Shown here piece by piece: positions 32,890 through 42,426 of a stretch of 45,985 nucleotides of DNA. This DNA is from Actinomycetales bacterium (lineage in GTDB: Bacteria > Actinomycetota > Actinomycetes > Actinomycetales > Dermatophilaceae). Location of the stretch: contig JADJVI010000013.1 in NCBI GenBank assembly GCA_016710645.1, forward strand, positions 1 to 45,985, written 5' to 3'. The notes below the pieces were generated by a model, which did no database searches, was not told where the DNA came from, and saw only the letters and a program-made list of their open reading frames with translations. Made by a program: the position numbers and the translations under genes. Position 1 is the stretch's first letter, and each line of letters begins with the position of its first letter.

Positions 32890-33297
32890 ATGAGCTTGCA
32901 CTGGTATTCGGTCGTCGTCGACGCCCACGACATCCACAGCCTGGCCCGCTGGTGGGCCGAGACGCTCGACTTCATGGTCATCTACGAGTCCGCCGACGAG
33001 GTGGTCATCGTGCCGCAGTGGGCGGCCGAGACGCCGGGCATCGAAACCGACGCGCAATGGCGGCGCCAGCCGCACGGCCTGGTTTTCGTGCCGGTCCCGG
33101 AAGGCAAGACGGTCAAGAACCGCCTACACATCGACCTCGCGCCCCACCTCAGCCAGGACCGCGACGCCGAGATCGCAGCGCTGCTCGCCCGTGGTGCCTC
33201 GCTGATCGACGTCGGCCAGCCCGCCGACGCCTCGTTCACGGTGCTCGCCGACCCGGAGGGCAACGAGTTCTGCGTGCTCTCCTCGCGCAACCGCTAG
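32890..33297 (+). CDS. VOC-superfamily (glyoxalase-like) protein
   Basis: 135 residues. One vicinal-oxygen-chelate domain: WYSVVVDAHDIHSLARWWAE at the start, NRLHIDLAPHLSQDRDAEIA in the middle, and FTVLADPEGNEFCVLSSRN at the end, the typical glyoxalase_6 ending with a metal-type glutamate. The reaction is unknown; relatives include dioxygenases and resistance proteins. It is the only plus-strand gene inside the ffh-glnD-ftsY block and diverges from ffh by 42 bases. Confidence 0.9.
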   Translation: MSLHWYSVVVDAHDIHSLARWWAETLDFMVIYESADEVVIVPQWAAETPGIETDAQWRRQPHGLVFVPVPEGKTVKNRLHIDLAPHLSQDRDAEIAALLARGASLIDVGQPADASFTVLADPEGNEFCVLSSRNR

Positions 33298-33361
33298 ACG
33301 ACAAACCCACCCAGACGAGGTATGCCGTCCGGCCGCTTCCCGGAGTCCACGCAGTATGCCG

Positions 33362-35767
33362 TCAGGCTGGGTCGGCAGCGCGTCCGATCGCGGCAAGCGC
33401 CTGGTCGGTCTGGGCGCCCGAGAGCGGTCGGCCGTCGACCCTGGTGAGGTAGAAGGTGTCGAGGGTCTGGCCGGCATACGTCTCGACGTGGGCGCTGCGG
33501 ATGCCGAGGCCGCAGTCGGCGACCGCACGGCCGATGTCGTGCAACAGCCCGCGCCGGTCCGTGCAGCGCACGTGCACGACGGTCGCTGAGTCCGAAGCTC
33601 CGGGGATGACCTCGACGACAGCCGGCAGCTTCGAGGGCGACGAAGATGGCACCGCGGACGAGGCGGCGAACTGGACGCCGGACGGGGCAGCGGACGGCAT
33701 ACCTGACTGGCGCGGGCCGGACCGCACCGCGACCTCGCCGTCGCGGGACCGATCGAGACGATCCAGCACGGTGCGGTCACCCGCGGTGAGCCGAGTCAAC
33801 CGACGGATGAGGGTCGCTGGTTCAGGCACCGATCCGCCGTCCGCGTCGACCTGCCATTCCTGCAGGGCTCGGCCCTCGACCGTGCGCAGCGAAGCTGCGC
33901 GCACGCCATGACCCCCGACGGCCAGCAGACCCGCGACGTCGGCGAAGAGCCCGGGACGGTCCGGCGCGACAACGCTTACCCTGCAGCTCGACTCCTCCCG
34001 CGTGACGACGCACTGCATCCCCTCGTCGAGGACTTCGGCGGGCCAGGCCAGCGCAGGCTCCGGTAGTGGCGCCAGCCCGGTCAGCGATCCGCGCGTCGCA
34101 GCCACCAGATCACCGATGAGCCGGGCCCGCCAGGCGTTCCAGGCGTGGCCACCCACCGCTGCGGCATCGGCGACCGTCAAGGCATGGAGCAGATCGAGGG
34201 TCAGGACATCGTGGTTCACCGCCGTCGCGAGCGCCGCCACCGTGGCCGGGTCGGACGGATCGCGGCGGGTAGCGAGCTCGGCCAGCGTGAGGTGCTCGCG
34301 CACCAAGGTGAGCACGAGCGCGGCGTCGGCGGACGGCATACCCCAGCGGTCCAACACCGCAGCGGCGAGCCGCTCCCCCTCGGCGGGGTGCTCGATCGTC
34401 GTGGTGCCCTTGCCGATGTCGTGCAGGAGCGCAGCGATGAGCAGCAGGTCAGGACGGGTGACCCGTCGCACGAGTTCGGCGGCCCGGACCACGCTCTCCA
34501 GGCTGTGGCGGTCCACCGTATGCCGGTGCACCGGACTGTGCTGGGGACGGCAGCGCACGAGCGCCCACTCGGGCAACCAGTGCTCGACGATGCCCGCCAG
34601 ATCGAGAGCCTCCCAGGTCGGCACGAGCGCCGGTCCGGCGGCCAGCAGCTCGCCCAGCGCCTCCAGCGCGCCGGAATCCCACGGGATGGGAGCCGCGTGC
34701 TCGCTCAGTGCTGCCGCGAGGTGGGTGAGCGTGGCGGGGGCGAGCGGGCGGGCCGCCCGTGCGGCCTCGGCCGCCGCACGCAGCGAGGTCACCAGGGGAT
34801 CGGCCGCGGCCGCGCCCGCGCCCAACACGACTTCACCGTCGTGCTCGAAGGTCCCGTGTCCCAGGGGACGCAACTGCGGTCGCCGCGGCCCGATCCGTAG
34901 CCGTCGAGCGGCCTGGGACTGCCGCGCCCGCCGCATGGTCAGGTCGAGGGCATGCGCCACCTGCCGCGCCGCGGCATACACCTCGACGAGCGCGGCATCC
35001 GGATCGGCGAGGCCGAGCACCTCGGCCACCGCTGCGGCGAGTTCCCGATCGAGGCGCTCCCGGTGCCGACCCGTCACGTGGTGGATCGCGTCGCGGACGT
35101 CCAACAGCCGCCGGTATGCCGTGTCCACTCCCCCGTGTGGCCGGTCGGCCAGCCACGCCGCGGTGAGCGATCGCAACACGACCATGTCGCGCAGACCACC
35201 TCTGGCCTCTTTGAGGTCGGGCGCCAGCATGTGGGCAGCGTCGCCGAAGCGCTGGTGCCGCGCCTCGACCGTGTCGACCACCTCGCTGAGCCGACCTCGG
35301 GCGGTCTTGCGCCAGTCGTGGGCGGTGGCCTCGCGGGCGGCGTCGACCACCGACCCATCCCCGGCGACGACGTGCAGATCGAGCAGGCCGACCGCGGCAG
35401 AGAGGTCCGTCGCCGCGACGTTCCGGCATTCGGCGACGGTGCGCACTGAATGATCGAAGCGAATCCCGCTGTCCCACAACGGATACCAGAGCCGGTCGGA
35501 GAGTTCGCTGACTCCCGAGGCCCGTGATCCCCGGTCGTGGACGAGCACCAAGTCCAGGTCCGAGCACGGCCCACCCTCCGACCGGGCGTGGCTGCCGACC
35601 AGCGCCAACGCCGTCCCCGAGACGTCCAGCCCCGCCGTCGCGGTCGTCCAATGCTCGGTGAGCCATCCCCGGATCGCCGCGCCATGGGCGGTCCGGCGGG
35701 TCGGACCATCGCCGAGGCGCCAGCTGGCGCTCGGCTCGACGACCGGGAAAGGCGGGAGTGCGGTCAC
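33362..35767 (-). CDS. glnD: Bifunctional PII nucleotidyltransferase/hydrolase GlnD
   Basis: 801 residues from GTG 35767. The nucleotidyltransferase motif is at about 58-72 (GSHARSEGGPCSDLD). The HD hydrolase domain has LLHDIGKGTTT with the HD pair at 449-450. Two ACT domains follow near the C-terminus (VSVVAPDRPGLFADVAGLLA and VHVRCTDRRGLLHDIGRAVA), which sense glutamine. In actinobacteria GlnD adenylylates, rather than uridylylates, the PII protein. It lies 23 bases after glnB in the cluster amtB-amtB-glnB-glnD. The frame stays open upstream into the glnB-amtB region, but only by chance. Confidence 0.96.
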   Translation of the reverse strand: MTALPPFPVVEPSASWRLGDGPTRRTAHGAAIRGWLTEHWTTATAGLDVSGTALALVGSHARSEGGPCSDLDLVLVHDRGSRASGVSELSDRLWYPLWDSGIRFDHSVRTVAECRNVAATDLSAAVGLLDLHVVAGDGSVVDAAREATAHDWRKTARGRLSEVVDTVEARHQRFGDAAHMLAPDLKEARGGLRDMVVLRSLTAAWLADRPHGGVDTAYRRLLDVRDAIHHVTGRHRERLDRELAAAVAEVLGLADPDAALVEVYAAARQVAHALDLTMRRARQSQAARRLRIGPRRPQLRPLGHGTFEHDGEVVLGAGAAAADPLVTSLRAAAEAARAARPLAPATLTHLAAALSEHAAPIPWDSGALEALGELLAAGPALVPTWEALDLAGIVEHWLPEWALVRCRPQHSPVHRHTVDRHSLESVVRAAELVRRVTRPDLLLIAALLHDIGKGTTTIEHPAEGERLAAAVLDRWGMPSADAALVLTLVREHLTLAELATRRDPSDPATVAALATAVNHDVLTLDLLHALTVADAAAVGGHAWNAWRARLIGDLVAATRGSLTGLAPLPEPALAWPAEVLDEGMQCVVTREESSCRVSVVAPDRPGLFADVAGLLAVGGHGVRAASLRTVEGRALQEWQVDADGGSVPEPATLIRRLTRLTAGDRTVLDRLDRSRDGEVAVRSGPRQSGMPSAAPSGVQFAASSAVPSSSPSKLPAVVEVIPGASDSATVVHVRCTDRRGLLHDIGRAVADCGLGIRSAHVETYAGQTLDTFYLTRVDGRPLSGAQTDQALAAIGRAADPA

Positions 35768-35790
35768 GATGCGGTGAAGGCGCAGGAGCG

Positions 35791-36129
35791 TCAGAGCGCG
35801 CCGGGGCCTTGCTCGCCGGTGCGAACCCGCACGACCGCGTCGACCGGCACGATCCAGATCTTGCCGTCGCCGATGCGTCCGGTCCGTGCCGCACCGAGGA
35901 TGACATCGGTGATCCTTCCGGCATCCTCGTCCTCGGCGAGGATCTCCATCCGCACCTTGGGCACGAAGTCGATCTGATATTCCGCGCCGCGGTAGACCTC
36001 GCTGTGGCCGCGCTGACGGCCGTAGCCCGAGGCCTCGCTCACGGTCATGCCGTGGACGCCGAAGGCCTCCAACGCCTCCTTGACGGTTTCCAATTGGTGC
36101 GGCTTGATGATCGCGGTGATGAGTTTCAT
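35791..36129 (-). CDS. glnB: PII nitrogen regulatory protein (GlnB/GlnK)
   Basis: 112 residues, exact family length. MKLITAIIKPHQLETVKEAL, GYGRQRGHSEVYRGAEYQID with Tyr51, the modified T-loop residue, VPKVRMEILAEDEDAGRITD and ARTGRIGDGKIWI (ATP/2-oxoglutarate site). It plugs the ammonium channel when nitrogen is plentiful and signals to other targets. Its ATG overlaps the amtB stop (ATGA), so it is coupled to that transporter, and it is modified by GlnD encoded next. By context it could equally be named glnK. Confidence 0.97.
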   Translation of the reverse strand: MKLITAIIKPHQLETVKEALEAFGVHGMTVSEASGYGRQRGHSEVYRGAEYQIDFVPKVRMEILAEDEDAGRITDVILGAARTGRIGDGKIWIVPVDAVVRVRTGEQGPGAL

Positions 36130-37511
36130 CGCAGGTCTCCTGTCGTGATGGTGGCCAACGCCGGCGTGGGTTCGTGACCGTCGTGGTGCCGGGCGTCGGG
36201 CAGGTGTTGGGCCGCGGATCCGACGCCGAGACGTCCGCCGCGGGGCACGAGATCGTATGCCGTCTCCAAGTGCTCGGAGAGGTCCACCCCGCGCATCTCG
36301 TCATCCCGGTGGACCCGGAAGCCCATGGCCTTGTGCAGGCCGAGGCCGATGGCGCCGGTGACGAGGAAGGAGAAGGCCAGGACGGCGATCGCCGCGACGA
36401 CCTGGCGCCACAACTGGTCGACGCCCCCGCCGTAGAGCAGACCGTCGACACCAGCCGGCGCGACCTTGCTGGCGAACAGGCCGATCCCGATGGTGCCGAC
36501 CAGGCCGCCGACGAGGTGAACCCCGACCACGTCCAGGCTGTCGTCATAGCCGTAGCGGAACTTCCAGGCCACGGCATACGCGCAGGTCGCTCCAGCCAGC
36601 GCCCCGATCGCGATGGCACCCACGGGGGTGACAGCCGAGCACGACGGGGTGATGGCGACCAGACCGGCGACCAGGCCAGACGCAGCACCCAGGGACGTGG
36701 CGTGGCCGTCGCGCACCCGCTCGACGCCAAGCCAGGCGACCATGCCCACCGCGCCGGCGACGAGGGTGTTCATCCAGATGACGGCAGTCGATCCGGTGGC
36801 GGCGAGCGCCGATCCGGCGTTGAAACCGAACCAGCCGAACCACAGCAGCCCGGCGCCGAGCATGACGAGGGTGAGGTTGTGCGGGCGCATCGGGTCCTTG
36901 CGGAAGCCGAGGCGCTTGCCGAGAACCAACGCGAGGGCCAATCCCGCTGCGCCGCAATTGATCTCCAGCACCGTGCCCCCGGCGAAGTCGATAGCCCTGA
37001 GCTGGCTGGCGATCCACCCGCCGACGTGCGTCGGGGTGGCGAAGTCGAAGACCCAGTGAGCGACCGGGAAGTAGACGAGTGTCGCCCACACGACGGTGAA
37101 GACCGTCCACGTGGAGAATTTCGCCCGGTCGGCGATCGCCCCGCTCACCAGGGCCACCGCGATGATCGCGAAGGTGCCCTGGAAGGCCGCGAAGGCCAGC
37201 GTGGGGATCTGGTGTCCGGCCGGCCCCATGACCGCGTCGGCGCTGAGCAGATCCTGCAGGCCGACATGCCCGAACGGGTTCCCGACCAGCCCAAGGCCGC
37301 CGAGGGAGTTGCCGAAGCTCTCTCCGTAACCCCAGAGCACCCACGCGATGGTGACCGTGCCCAGGGCGATGAAGCTCATCATCATCATGTTGAGCACGCT
37401 CTTGGCCCGCACCATGCCGCCATAGAACAGCGCCAGTCCCGGAGTCATGAGCAGCACCAGCCCGGCGCTGGCCAGCACCCAGGCGGTGTCGCCGGCGTTG
37501 ATCGCATCCAT
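36126..37511 (-). CDS. amtB: Ammonium transporter, paralogue with Glu at the first pore-histidine site
   Basis: 461 residues with 11 predicted membrane helices. LVLLMTPGLALFYGGMVRAK, LVYFPVAHWVFDF, LWFGWFGFNAGSAL and LDVVGVHLVGGLVGT are the Amt hallmarks. The pore normally has two histidines (168 and 318 in E. coli AmtB). Here the first site reads TVLEINCGAAGL, Glu183 (codon GAG at 36963-36965) replacing His, while the second, His332, is kept. The same exchange is known in yeast Mep1/Mep3, so a working transporter with altered selectivity or mechanism is likely. It follows the other amtB by four bases and overlaps glnB. Confidence 0.95.
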   Translation of the reverse strand: MDAINAGDTAWVLASAGLVLLMTPGLALFYGGMVRAKSVLNMMMMSFIALGTVTIAWVLWGYGESFGNSLGGLGLVGNPFGHVGLQDLLSADAVMGPAGHQIPTLAFAAFQGTFAIIAVALVSGAIADRAKFSTWTVFTVVWATLVYFPVAHWVFDFATPTHVGGWIASQLRAIDFAGGTVLEINCGAAGLALALVLGKRLGFRKDPMRPHNLTLVMLGAGLLWFGWFGFNAGSALAATGSTAVIWMNTLVAGAVGMVAWLGVERVRDGHATSLGAASGLVAGLVAITPSCSAVTPVGAIAIGALAGATCAYAVAWKFRYGYDDSLDVVGVHLVGGLVGTIGIGLFASKVAPAGVDGLLYGGGVDQLWRQVVAAIAVLAFSFLVTGAIGLGLHKAMGFRVHRDDEMRGVDLSEHLETAYDLVPRGGRLGVGSAAQHLPDARHHDGHEPTPALATITTGDLR

Positions 37512-37515
37512 GGCT

Positions 37516-38898
37516 TCACTGTGGTGTCGTTTCGTTACCCGGCGCGGCGCCCTCTGTTACGGCGGTGTTGCGTGGGGTCGGCGCAGGTAAGGGCTGTGTT
37601 ACGGCCGCCGCCGCGAGGTAGCTCGCCATCCGTCCGGCTCGGGTCATGGTGAGCTCGTATGCCGTCTCGGCGTGCTGCCCGAGGTCGACCCCGCGGGCTT
37701 CGGTGTCGGGATCCACGCGGAAACCGAGGGTCTTGTGCAAGACCCACCCGATGGCGCAGGTCATGACGAAGGAGTAGGCCAGGACCGTCACCGCTCCGAT
37801 GATCTGGGCCCACACCGGGGCGAGACCGCCGCCATGTAACAGGCCGTCGACCTTGGCGGGGGCTGCCGAGGTGGCCAGGAAGCCCACGCCGATGGTGCCG
37901 ACGAGTCCGCCGACCAGGTGCACTCCGACGACGTCGAGGCTGTCGTCGATCCCGAGGCGGAACTTGAGGCCCACGGCATACGCGCAGGCGATGCCCGCCA
38001 CCATTCCGAGCATGACGGACCCGACGGGGTCGAGCGCGCTACAGGCCGGGGTGATGGCGACCAAGCCGGCCACGACCCCGGAGGCCGCCCCGAGCGACGT
38101 GGCGTGCCCGTCGCGGAGCTTTTCGACGACGAGCCATCCCGCCATGGCCGAACAGGTGGCGGCCAGGGTGTTGACCCACGCGATCGCGGCGGTGGACCCG
38201 GCCGTGAGCGCCGATCCGGCATTGAAGCCGAACCAGCCGAACCACAGCAGCCCGGCCCCGAGCATGACGAGCGGGAGGTTGTGGGGGCGCATGGGTTCCT
38301 TGCGGAAGCCCAGCCGCGGCCCGAGGACGAGGGCGAGCGCGAGCCCGGCCGCTCCGGCGTTGATATGCACCGCGGTGCCACCCGCGAAATCGATCGCCTT
38401 GAGGCTGTTGGCGATCCAGCCACCGTGCTCGGCCGTCGCGCCGTCGAAGGCGAAGACCCAGTGGGCGACGGGGAAGTAGACCAGGGTCGCCCAGACGACG
38501 GTGAAGACCACCCACGTGGAGAAGCGGGCTCGGTCGGCGATGGCCCCCGAGATGAGTGCCACCGCGATGATGGCGAAGACGGCTTGGAAGGCTACGAAGG
38601 CCATGGCCGGCAGGGTGCCGACGACAGCATCGGGCGACATGAGGGCGGAGAGTCCCAGCAGCCCACGCGGATCGCCGACCAGGCCGCCGAGGCTCGGTCC
38701 GAAGGCGAGGCCGTAGCCCCACAGCACCCAGGCCAGGCCGACCGTGCCGAGCGCCGCGAAGCTCATCATCATCATGTTCAGGACGCTCTTGACCCTGACC
38801 ATGCCGCCGTAGAAAAGGGCGAGACCGGGGGTCATCAGCAGCACCAAAGCGGCGCTGGCGAGGACCCAGGCGGTGTCGCCGGTGTTGATCTTGTCCAT
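37516..38898 (-). CDS. amtB: Ammonium transporter, paralogue with the standard twin histidines
   Basis: 460 residues, aligned along the full length with its neighbour: MDKINTGDTAWVLASAALVL, YFPVAHWVFAFDG, LWFGWFGFNAGSAL, LDVVGVHLVGGLVGT. The pore has the usual His178 (TAVHINAGAAGL, codon CAT) and His327. It is first in the amtB-amtB-glnB-glnD run, so its promoter should drive the cluster. Both paralogues carry a GTATGCCG copy at the same two equivalent places (36572 and 37974; 36255 and 37657), so these predate the duplication or were converted with it. Confidence 0.95.
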   Translation of the reverse strand: MDKINTGDTAWVLASAALVLLMTPGLALFYGGMVRVKSVLNMMMMSFAALGTVGLAWVLWGYGLAFGPSLGGLVGDPRGLLGLSALMSPDAVVGTLPAMAFVAFQAVFAIIAVALISGAIADRARFSTWVVFTVVWATLVYFPVAHWVFAFDGATAEHGGWIANSLKAIDFAGGTAVHINAGAAGLALALVLGPRLGFRKEPMRPHNLPLVMLGAGLLWFGWFGFNAGSALTAGSTAAIAWVNTLAATCSAMAGWLVVEKLRDGHATSLGAASGVVAGLVAITPACSALDPVGSVMLGMVAGIACAYAVGLKFRLGIDDSLDVVGVHLVGGLVGTIGVGFLATSAAPAKVDGLLHGGGLAPVWAQIIGAVTVLAYSFVMTCAIGWVLHKTLGFRVDPDTEARGVDLGQHAETAYELTMTRAGRMASYLAAAAVTQPLPAPTPRNTAVTEGAAPGNETTPQ

Positions 38899-38967
38899 GG
38901 AGAAACCCTGCGGCGCAGAGGTTTCGGGCGGATGCGCGGTGTGTAACGACGGTGTGAGGAGGATGCC

Positions 38968-38989
38968 GTTTCGGTTAGCGTCAGGTTTC
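38968..38989 (-). promoter_or_regulatory. Possible nitrogen-regulator site upstream of amtB
   Basis: Read on the minus strand: GAAAC, six bases, CTAAC, one base, GAAAC, about 70 bases before the first amtB. GlnR of actinobacteria binds GTnAC and GAAAC half-sites spaced by six bases, so one spacing fits. The match is partial and CTAAC is not a perfect half-site, so this is only a candidate. Confidence 0.3.
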
Positions 38990-39002
38990 GGCGCTGCCTC
39001 GG

Positions 39003-40214
39003 TCAGTCGAGAATGGCGTCGACGAAGGCAGCGGGGTCGAAGGGCGCGAGGTCGTCCGGTCCCTCGCCAAGGCCGACGAGCTTGACGGGCACCCCGAGCT
39101 TGCGCTGCACGGCGACGACGATGCCGCCCTTGGCAGTGCCGTCGAGCTTGGTCAGCACGATGCCGGTGACGTCGACGACATCGGAGAAGACGCGTGCTTG
39201 CTCCAGGCCGTTCTGGCCGGTGGTGGCGTCCAGGACGAGCAGCACCTCGTCGATCGGGCTCTGCTTCTCGATGACCCGCTTCACCTTGCCCAACTCGTCC
39301 ATGAGGTTGGTCTTGTTGTGCAGCCGTCCCGCGGTGTCGATGAGCACGACATCAGCCTCCAGCTCATTGGCGGCCTTGACGGCGTCGAAGGCGACGGCAG
39401 CCGGGTCGGCCCCTTCGCGGTCCGAGCGCACCGTCGGCACGCCAACCCGCTCTCCCCAGGTCTGCAACTGGTCGGCCGCGGCAGCACGGAACGTGTCGGC
39501 CGCGCCGAGCAGCACGTCGCGGTCCTCGGCGACGAGCACGCGGGCCAGCTTGCCGACCGTCGTGGTCTTGCCGGTGCCGTTGACGCCGACGACGAGGATC
39601 ACCGCGGGGCGGTTCTCGACCCGGGTCGAGGCCACCCGCCGGTCCATGCTCGGGTCGACGAGCTTGAGCAGCTCTTCTCGCAGCCAGCCGCGGACGGTCG
39701 CCTCGTCGGTCTTGCCCTCGATCAGCACCTTGGTCCGCAGCGCCTCGACCAGCTCGTTGGTGGCCTCCACGCCGAGGTCGGCCGACAGCAGGGTGTCCTC
39801 GACGTCCTCCCAGGCGGCCTCGTCCAGCCCGCCTCGGGAGAGCAGGGCGAGCAGGCCCTTGCCGATGGCGGTGTTGCTACGGGCCAGCCGCGCGCGCAGC
39901 CGCGCCAGTCGCCCCCGCGCCGATTCCGGCCGCTCGTATGCCGGTGTCTCGGGTTCGACGAGGTCGGGCAGCGTCTCGACGGCTTCGTCGACCGGCCGCT
40001 CCAGGACGTCAGTGCCGACCCCACCGCCGCTGGAGTCGCCCTCGGAACTGGGCACACCGGCATACCCGGTGGTGTCGGGGCGCGAGGGGGTCGGGAGCTG
40101 TGCACTGCCGCCCGAGCGGCCGCCGCGGCCGCGCAGGAAGCCGACCAACAGGCCGACGCCCACCAGGGCGATGGCGACAAGGAGGACGACGATCAGCCAG
40201 ATCTGTTCGAGCAT
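39003..40214 (-). CDS. ftsY: Signal recognition particle receptor FtsY
   Basis: 403 residues. An N-terminal membrane helix (IWLIVVLLVAIALVGVGLLV), usual in actinobacterial FtsY, is followed by a Pro/Glu/Ser-rich acidic linker to about residue 100, then the N and G domains. GTPase motifs: GVNGTGKT at 210-217, LGAADTFRAAAADQL, LIDTAGRLHNK, LTKLDGTAKGGIVVAVQRKL, and PVKLVGLGEGPDDLAPFDP at the end. It docks SRP-ribosome complexes at the membrane. It lies upstream of the amtB cluster with a 104-base gap. Confidence 0.97.
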   Translation of the reverse strand: MLEQIWLIVVLLVAIALVGVGLLVGFLRGRGGRSGGSAQLPTPSRPDTTGYAGVPSSEGDSSGGGVGTDVLERPVDEAVETLPDLVEPETPAYERPESARGRLARLRARLARSNTAIGKGLLALLSRGGLDEAAWEDVEDTLLSADLGVEATNELVEALRTKVLIEGKTDEATVRGWLREELLKLVDPSMDRRVASTRVENRPAVILVVGVNGTGKTTTVGKLARVLVAEDRDVLLGAADTFRAAAADQLQTWGERVGVPTVRSDREGADPAAVAFDAVKAANELEADVVLIDTAGRLHNKTNLMDELGKVKRVIEKQSPIDEVLLVLDATTGQNGLEQARVFSDVVDVTGIVLTKLDGTAKGGIVVAVQRKLGVPVKLVGLGEGPDDLAPFDPAAFVDAILD

Positions 40215-40291
40215 GCGCCTATCCTCACACGCTCGGCAGCCCAGGTGCTGGACTGCCCACAGGGGTCAGAGCGAGATGTCTGAAGGCGCCG

Positions 40292-42271
40292 TCAGAAGAT
40301 CTGGACCCGATCCTCGGGGGCCAGCCACATCCCGTCGCCGGGCTGCACGTCGAAGGCCGCGTGGAACTCGTCGAAGTTGCGCACGGCGTTGGCCCGGACC
40401 TCCTGCGGGGAGTGCGGGTCCACGGCCAGCAGCATGGTCGCGGTCTCCTCACGAGACTTGCCCATCCACACCTGGGCCCACCCGGCGAAGAAGCGCTGGT
40501 CGCCGGTCAGCCCGTCGAGCACCGGTGCGGGCTGGTCACCGAGGGCAATTCGGTATGCCGCGTAGCCGATCCCGATGCCGGCCAGGTCGCCGATGTTCTC
40601 GCCGACCGTGAGCGCACCGTTGACGAACTTGCCTGGCGCCGAGGGGCTTTCGATCTGGTTGAACTGTTCGATGAGCTTCTGGGAGAGCGCATCGAACTGG
40701 GCGCGGTCTTGCTCGGTCCACCACATCCGCAGGTTGCCGGCCCCGTCGAACTGGCTACCCTGGTCGTCGAAGCCGTGCCCGACCTCATGGCCGATGACCG
40801 CCCCGATGCCGCCGTAGTTGACCGCGTCGTCGGCGTCCTGGTCGAAGAACGGCGGCTGCAGGATCGAGGCGGGGAAGACGATCTCGTTCATCCCGGGGTT
40901 GTAGTAGGCATTGACCGTCTGCGGGGTCATGAACCACTCGGAGCGGTCGATCGGCTGGCCGAGTTTGGCCAGGTTACGGTTGCTTTCGAAGGCAGCCGCG
41001 CGACGGACATTGCCGACCAGGTCGGCGTCGATGTGCAAGGCGGTGTAGTCCCGCCACCGGTCGGGATAACCGATCTTGGGGGTGAACGCCTCGAGCTTGG
41101 CCAGCGCCTGAGCCTTGGTCTCCTCCCCCATCCACGGCCGGTCGGCGAAGCTGCGCCGGAACGCCTCGACGAGGTTGGCGACCAGCGCCTCCATGTGCGC
41201 CTTGGCCTCGGGCGGGAAGTGCTCGGCAACATAGAGCTCCCCCAACGCCTCGCCGAGACAGCCGTCGACCAGGCTCACCCCGCGCTTCCATCGGGGGCGC
41301 ATCTGCGGCGTGCCCGCAAGCGTGCGCCCGTAGAAGTCGAAGTTCGCGTCGACGAAGGCTGCCGGCAAGTAGGGCGCGAAATCGTGCACCGTGTGCCAGG
41401 TCAGCCAGTCGCGCCAGTCCTCGATCGGGACCTCAGCCAGGGCGGTGTCGAGCGTGGTCAGGTAGCCGGGCTGCCGGACGACGACCTCGGCGAGCGCGGT
41501 CTCGGGAGCTTGCGATGCGACGGCATACCCCTGCCAGTCGAAGTGCGGCGTGAGCTCGGCGAGCGCGCTGGCGGTGAGCAGGGTGTAGGTGGCGATGGGG
41601 TCGCGGTCGGCGACATTGTCCAGATGCCCGGTGGCGAGGCGGGTCTCCAGGGCCATGACCCGGGCTGCCGCGGCGGCAGGTTCGGCGTGTCCGGCCAGAC
41701 CCAGCATGGTTTCCAGATGCGCTAGGTATGCCGTGCGCGTCTCGGCGTGGCGCTCCTCGCGGTAGTAGGACTCGTCGGGCAGACCGAGGCCGCCCTGGTT
41801 GAGGTAGACGATGTAGCGGTCGGACTGGCGGTCGTCGGTGTTGACGATGGCCTGGAAGGCGCCGTCGACGCCCTGGTGGGCGAGCGTGCCGAGCAGCGTC
41901 GGGAGTTGGTTCGTGTCGGTCAGTGCAGCGATAGCGTCGAGCAGGTCCTGCAGCCCGCTGAGCCCGGCCGCCTCGACAGCCTCCTCGTCCATGAATGCTC
42001 GGTAGAGGGCGACGACCTTGGCCGCGGACGAGCTGGCGGCTGGCTGAGGTTGGTCGCTGGTCGTTCCGTCCGAGTCGGCCGCGCCCGCGGCCTCGATGAT
42101 CTCGCGCAGCTGGACCTCGGCATCTTCGCGGAGCATGTCGAAGGAGCCATAGCGTCCGCGGTCGCCCGGGATTTCGGTGTTCTTGACCCAGTGCCCGTTG
42201 ACATGGCCGAAGAGGTCGTCCTGCGGGCGGACGGTGGGGTCGATGTTGTCGACGCGGATCCCTGAGTGCAT
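40292..42271 (-). CDS. M13-family metallopeptidase (neprilysin/PepO-like)
   Basis: 659 residues from ATG 42271, chosen because family similarity starts at IDPTVRPQDDLFGHVNGHWV. The zinc site is GHEVGHGFDDQGSQFDGAG (HExxH), with the third ligand Glu in LTVGENIGDLAGIGIGYAAY. NAYYNPGMNEIVFPASILQP and the C-terminal ending PGDGMWLAPEDRVQIF are characteristic. There is no signal peptide, so it is probably cytoplasmic and degrades peptides. It is 77 bases upstream of ftsY on the same strand. Confidence 0.94.
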   Translation of the reverse strand: MHSGIRVDNIDPTVRPQDDLFGHVNGHWVKNTEIPGDRGRYGSFDMLREDAEVQLREIIEAAGAADSDGTTSDQPQPAASSSAAKVVALYRAFMDEEAVEAAGLSGLQDLLDAIAALTDTNQLPTLLGTLAHQGVDGAFQAIVNTDDRQSDRYIVYLNQGGLGLPDESYYREERHAETRTAYLAHLETMLGLAGHAEPAAAAARVMALETRLATGHLDNVADRDPIATYTLLTASALAELTPHFDWQGYAVASQAPETALAEVVVRQPGYLTTLDTALAEVPIEDWRDWLTWHTVHDFAPYLPAAFVDANFDFYGRTLAGTPQMRPRWKRGVSLVDGCLGEALGELYVAEHFPPEAKAHMEALVANLVEAFRRSFADRPWMGEETKAQALAKLEAFTPKIGYPDRWRDYTALHIDADLVGNVRRAAAFESNRNLAKLGQPIDRSEWFMTPQTVNAYYNPGMNEIVFPASILQPPFFDQDADDAVNYGGIGAVIGHEVGHGFDDQGSQFDGAGNLRMWWTEQDRAQFDALSQKLIEQFNQIESPSAPGKFVNGALTVGENIGDLAGIGIGYAAYRIALGDQPAPVLDGLTGDQRFFAGWAQVWMGKSREETATMLLAVDPHSPQEVRANAVRNFDEFHAAFDVQPGDGMWLAPEDRVQIF

Positions 42272-42426
42272 GGGGTCTATCTCACCATCCTCGACTGGGC
42301 TCACGTCGCCGTCTCGGGGAAGCTGCCGAGCCGGTTCGCTGGGATCCCCGGAGTTGTGCCCAGCCCTTGGCTCGTTCTGGCCCGGATAACCTGGGGTCAC
42401 GACCAGGCTCACAGGGGGCGCTCTCG

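Noticed and set aside
33362..36730. A single open frame of 1122 codons covering glnD and running back through glnB into amtB
   Set aside because: The part before 35767 is a chance open frame opposite or beside real genes in high-GC DNA; the GlnD family starts at the GTG at 35767.
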